From assembly GCA_002498205.1 (NCBI GenBank), contig DAGQ01000127.1, forward strand, positions 1-10,170: a DNA stretch of 10,170 nt. The letters run 5' to 3'. The stretch comes from Euryarchaeota archaeon UBA596 (GTDB lineage: Archaea > Thermoplasmatota > Poseidoniia > Poseidoniales > Poseidoniaceae). This document shows, one piece after another, positions 8,083-10,170 of the stretch. Below the pieces are notes generated by a model, which was not told the DNA's origin, did no database searches, and saw nothing but the letters and a program-made list of their open reading frames with translations. The translations under genes and the position numbers were made by a program. The stretch's first letter is position 1. Each line of letters starts with the position of its first letter.

Positions 8083-9663
8083 TCATTCTCTAATGGGGAC
8101 CTCAAATCCAGCAGGAGAGCCGAGCAATCCCGCATCATGACTAAGTGAATATTGTGTTTTTGCCATACAAATTGGTAAATTACCATATCCCCATTTTTGA
8201 ATTTGTTTTAAATCTCTATGTGCTTTAGGGTATAAGTTAATTCCTTCAGCACCATATATCCTTGTAGCAACTCTTAGTGCCTTCTCAATAACAGGCATAT
8301 CATTTGAAAATAATGGATTAAATGGTCTTCCTGCAGCCATATGATTTTGACAATTTGCAACAACAGCTTCGGCTAAAGCAGCACCACCGGGCCCTCCGTC
8401 AGAATGAACATTTGTTTCTACGCAAGAATTTGCACCTGCTTTTTCTGCAACATCAATTAATGCTTTAATTTCATCCTCATGATCTGTATAGAATCGATTA
8501 ATACTAACAATTACAGGAACGCCAAAAATTAACATATTTTTGATATGTCTTGTTAAGTTAGTTTCAGCACCTTTTATTACAGCCTCAACATCCTTTTTCC
8601 TAATGATCTCAGGTGATGGACGAGTTGATGCGGAGTTACCAAAAGCACCTCCATGTAATTTCATTGAGCGAACAGTAACATTCACGATTACACAATCAGG
8701 TGGATTTCCACTAGCAGGTGTTTTGATGTGCATGAACTTTTCAGCACCCATGTCAGAACCAAAACCGGCTTCCGTAATTACATAATCAGTACACGTTAAA
8801 GCAAGTTTATCTGCTATAATACTCGAGTTTCCATGGGCAATATTAGCAAACGGGCCACAATGTATGAAAGCAGGATCTCCTTCAATTGTTTGTACTAGGT
8901 TCGGCATTAAAGCATCTCTAAGTAATAACGCCATAGCGCCATCGGCCTTTATGTCAGATGCCAAAACAGGGTATCCATTTTTTCTCTGACCTATCACAAT
9001 TCTTCCTAACCTAGTCTTCAAATCTGCATAATCAGAAGCGAGTGCTAAAATTGCCATAATCTCTGATGCTGCAGTAATGTCAAAACGATCTTCCCTCACA
9101 TTTCCATTTGCTGGACCACCTAAACCAATTGCAACTTGTCTCATCGCTCTATCGTTCAAATCTAATACTCTTGGCCATGTGATTCTACTTGAATCAATGT
9201 CTAATTCATTCCCATGTTTAATGTGATTATCGATTAATGATGACAATAAATTATGAGTTGAAGTAACAGCATGTAAATCTCCAGTAAAGTGTAAATTTAT
9301 TTCTTCCATTGGTAATACTTGAGAATAACCTCCTCCTGCAGCACCTCCTTTTATGCCAAATACAGGACCCATTGATGGTTCTCTAATCACGCAACAAGCA
9401 TTTTTCCCTATTCGATTTAATGCCTGTGATAATCCGATTGTTGTAACCGTTTTACCTTCTCCAAAAGGGGTTGGGTTTACACTAGTAACTAATACAAGGA
9501 AACCTTTAGGTCCGTCAAGACGTTTTTTCAAAGCATCCCAACGAATTTTAGCTATTTCCCCACCGTATTGTACAATTTCTTCAGCATCAAAACCTAGCTT
9601 CCAAGCAATGTCTTGAATAGGTACTAATTCCGCTTCGCGGGCGATGTCTAAATCGCTCTTCAT
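7948..9663 (-). CDS. fhs: Formate-tetrahydrofolate ligase, frame interrupted by one in-frame TGA near the C terminus
   Basis: The enzyme makes 10-formyl-tetrahydrofolate from formate, ATP and tetrahydrofolate in the cytoplasm. The ATP-binding loop TPFGEGKT is at residues 65-72. EAGFGSDMGAEKF (298-310), the signature VTVRSMKLHGG (329-339) and LPICMAKTQYSLSHD (496-510) are all intact. The frame as written stops after 526 residues at a TGA (8083-8085), but the same frame runs on for 44 codons with conserved family sequence (NAGAGFIV, MTMPGLPKIPAA) to a TGA at 7948-7950. The uninterrupted gene would be 571 residues including the TGA position, near the family's usual ~555-560. The interruption falls just before the glycine-rich C-terminal segment. 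No ribosome binding site precedes the ATG; as the first gene of its cluster it may be leaderless or short-leadered. If sequence and code are as given, the product is truncated unless the stop is read through. Confidence 0.93.
8083..8085 (-). other. In-frame TGA within fhs
   Basis: On the minus strand the context reads VPIRE-TGA-RLNAGAGF. Most formate-tetrahydrofolate ligases have a hydrophobic residue here, usually Val. Sense codons one change away include TTA (Leu) and TGG (Trp). The four Trp codons of this gene are all TGG, and TGA is the stop of the hydrolase, glutaredoxin, Pelota and the fhs frame itself, which argues against a general TGA-to-Trp code. Confidence 0.9.
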
Positions 9664-9747
9664 GTTATACGCGCGACTTATAGGTATTCAATCATTCATG
9701 TTCTAAACGCCGTTATAGTTTCATTTGAGTTGTTCATCGGGTCTACC
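9664..9747. promoter_or_regulatory. Divergent intergenic promoter region between fhs and the aroE-like gene
   Basis: This is the largest gene-free stretch in the window (84 bases). It contains GTTATAGTT at 9712-9720, centred about 32 bases before the aroE-like ATG. That suits an archaeal TATA box driving a leaderless or very short-leader transcript. Read on the minus strand the same site is AACTATAAC, about 52 bases before the fhs ATG, and would give a leader of roughly 25-30 bases. A second TATA-like stretch (9677-9684) is too close to the fhs ATG. Neither flanking gene has a visible ribosome binding site. Box assignment is by eye. Confidence 0.45.
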
Positions 9748-10170
9748 ATGGGGGGCTCAAAAGAGTGCATTGTAGCAGGATTTCCAATCGAACATTCATT
9801 ATCTCCTCATTTATTTTCATTAGTTCATGAACACCTAGGTCTTCCATGGAAAGAAACTAAAAAAGTTTTAACTTCTGAATTAAAAAATATCTTTACAAAT
9901 AATGAAAATCAGAAATTTTCTAAAAAGTATCAATTAATGATAAAAAAAGTAACTAAAGAAGTTAAAGGAGAAAATTTAGTATTGAACTTTACCAACAAAA
10001 TAAAAATAATTCATTATGAAAAAGAGTATGATGGAACTATTTTATGGGGTTCAATCACATCACCTCTGAAACATCAATTGGAAGATAGTTTACTGAATTG
10101 CTTTACTCTGGATGAAAGAGGGCTTAGAATCTCAATGACGGACGGCTTTGGTGTAGTACTTGCAGCACAA
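9748..10170 (+). CDS. aroE: Shikimate dehydrogenase-like protein, N-terminal 141 residues, 3' end outside window
   Basis: Shikimate dehydrogenase reduces 3-dehydroshikimate to shikimate with NADPH in the aromatic amino acid pathway. The N terminus has the substrate-binding signature GFPIEHSLSP (residues 11-20), with Ser17 and Ser19 at the shikimate-contact positions. SITSPLKHQ has Lys108 where the family's catalytic Lys of the VTVPxK motif lies, and MTDGFG has Asp132 matching the NTDGxG catalytic Asp. Spacing is unusual: Ser19 to Lys108 is 89 residues (49 in E. coli AroE), filled by a Lys/Asn-rich segment, while Lys108 to Asp132 is 24 (37 in E. coli), and the AGAVNT motif is reduced to LLNC around Asn117. 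It is thus a divergent AroE or a relative. The frame is open to the window end. The ATG at 9748 puts the signature at the usual distance from the start. Confidence 0.75.
   Translation, partial: MGGSKECIVAGFPIEHSLSPHLFSLVHEHLGLPWKETKKVLTSELKNIFTNNENQKFSKKYQLMIKKVTKEVKGENLVLNFTNKIKIIHYEKEYDGTILWGSITSPLKHQLEDSLLNCFTLDERGLRISMTDGFGVVLAAQ

Noticed and set aside
8083..8085. TGA as a selenocysteine codon or TGA read generally as Trp.
   Set aside because: The position is not catalytic and usually hydrophobic in the family. I saw no selenocysteine-type signal; neighbours use TGA as stop and TGG for Trp.
7979..8086. A 35-codon minus-strand ORF starting with an ATG that overlaps the fhs TGA (ATGA), resembling a translationally coupled small gene.
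   Set aside because: It lies out of frame over sequence whose fhs frame encodes conserved family motifs; its product has no recognisable feature. The overlap is chance.
7925..8140. A 71-codon plus-strand ORF across the fhs-Pelota junction.
   Set aside because: It is antisense to the conserved fhs C-terminal coding sequence and has no recognisable product.

Overview
This AT-rich window (A/T-ending codons dominate every gene) looks like part of an archaeal genome, most likely a planktonic euryarchaeon of the Marine Group II/III (Poseidoniales-like) type. The strongest evidence is an archaeal-style Pelota, GGTGA-type ribosome binding sites on genes inside operons, and no recognisable ribosome binding site on the two divergent operon-leading genes. 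The archaeal assignment is well supported; the lineage is inference from gene content and composition.

Layout. Positions 1-3114 form a plus-strand cluster: the C-terminal 500 residues of a membrane-integral pyrophosphatase (ion pump), a predicted lipoprotein of unknown function, and a small serine alpha/beta hydrolase, separated by 13 and 8 bases. Positions 3100-9663 form a minus-strand cluster, in transcription order: formate-tetrahydrofolate ligase (fhs), Pelota (ribosome rescue), an 858-residue membrane protein with a helical-repeat tail, a GHMP-family sugar kinase, and a glutaredoxin. Their spacings are 9, 32, 8 and 2 bases, which suggests a single transcript. The two clusters meet tail to tail with a 15-base overlap. 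At the right end an 84-base divergent promoter region separates fhs from a plus-strand, 3'-truncated, unusual shikimate dehydrogenase-like gene.

The main anomaly is in fhs. Its frame is interrupted by a single TGA at 8083-8085, yet the same frame continues without error for 44 more codons that encode the conserved C-terminal region of the family, ending at 7948, only 9 bases before the Pelota start. TGA is a normal stop for several neighbours and all four Trp codons of fhs are TGG, so a changed genetic code is unlikely. A sequence error, a recent nonsense mutation, or stop-codon readthrough remain possible.

The genes are mostly housekeeping: energy (pyrophosphatase), one-carbon metabolism (Fhs), translation quality control (Pelota), thiol redox (glutaredoxin), aromatic biosynthesis (AroE-like). 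Two membrane or surface proteins have no recognised function. There are no RNA genes, mobile elements or CRISPR arrays, and no gene-free stretch exceeds 84 bases.
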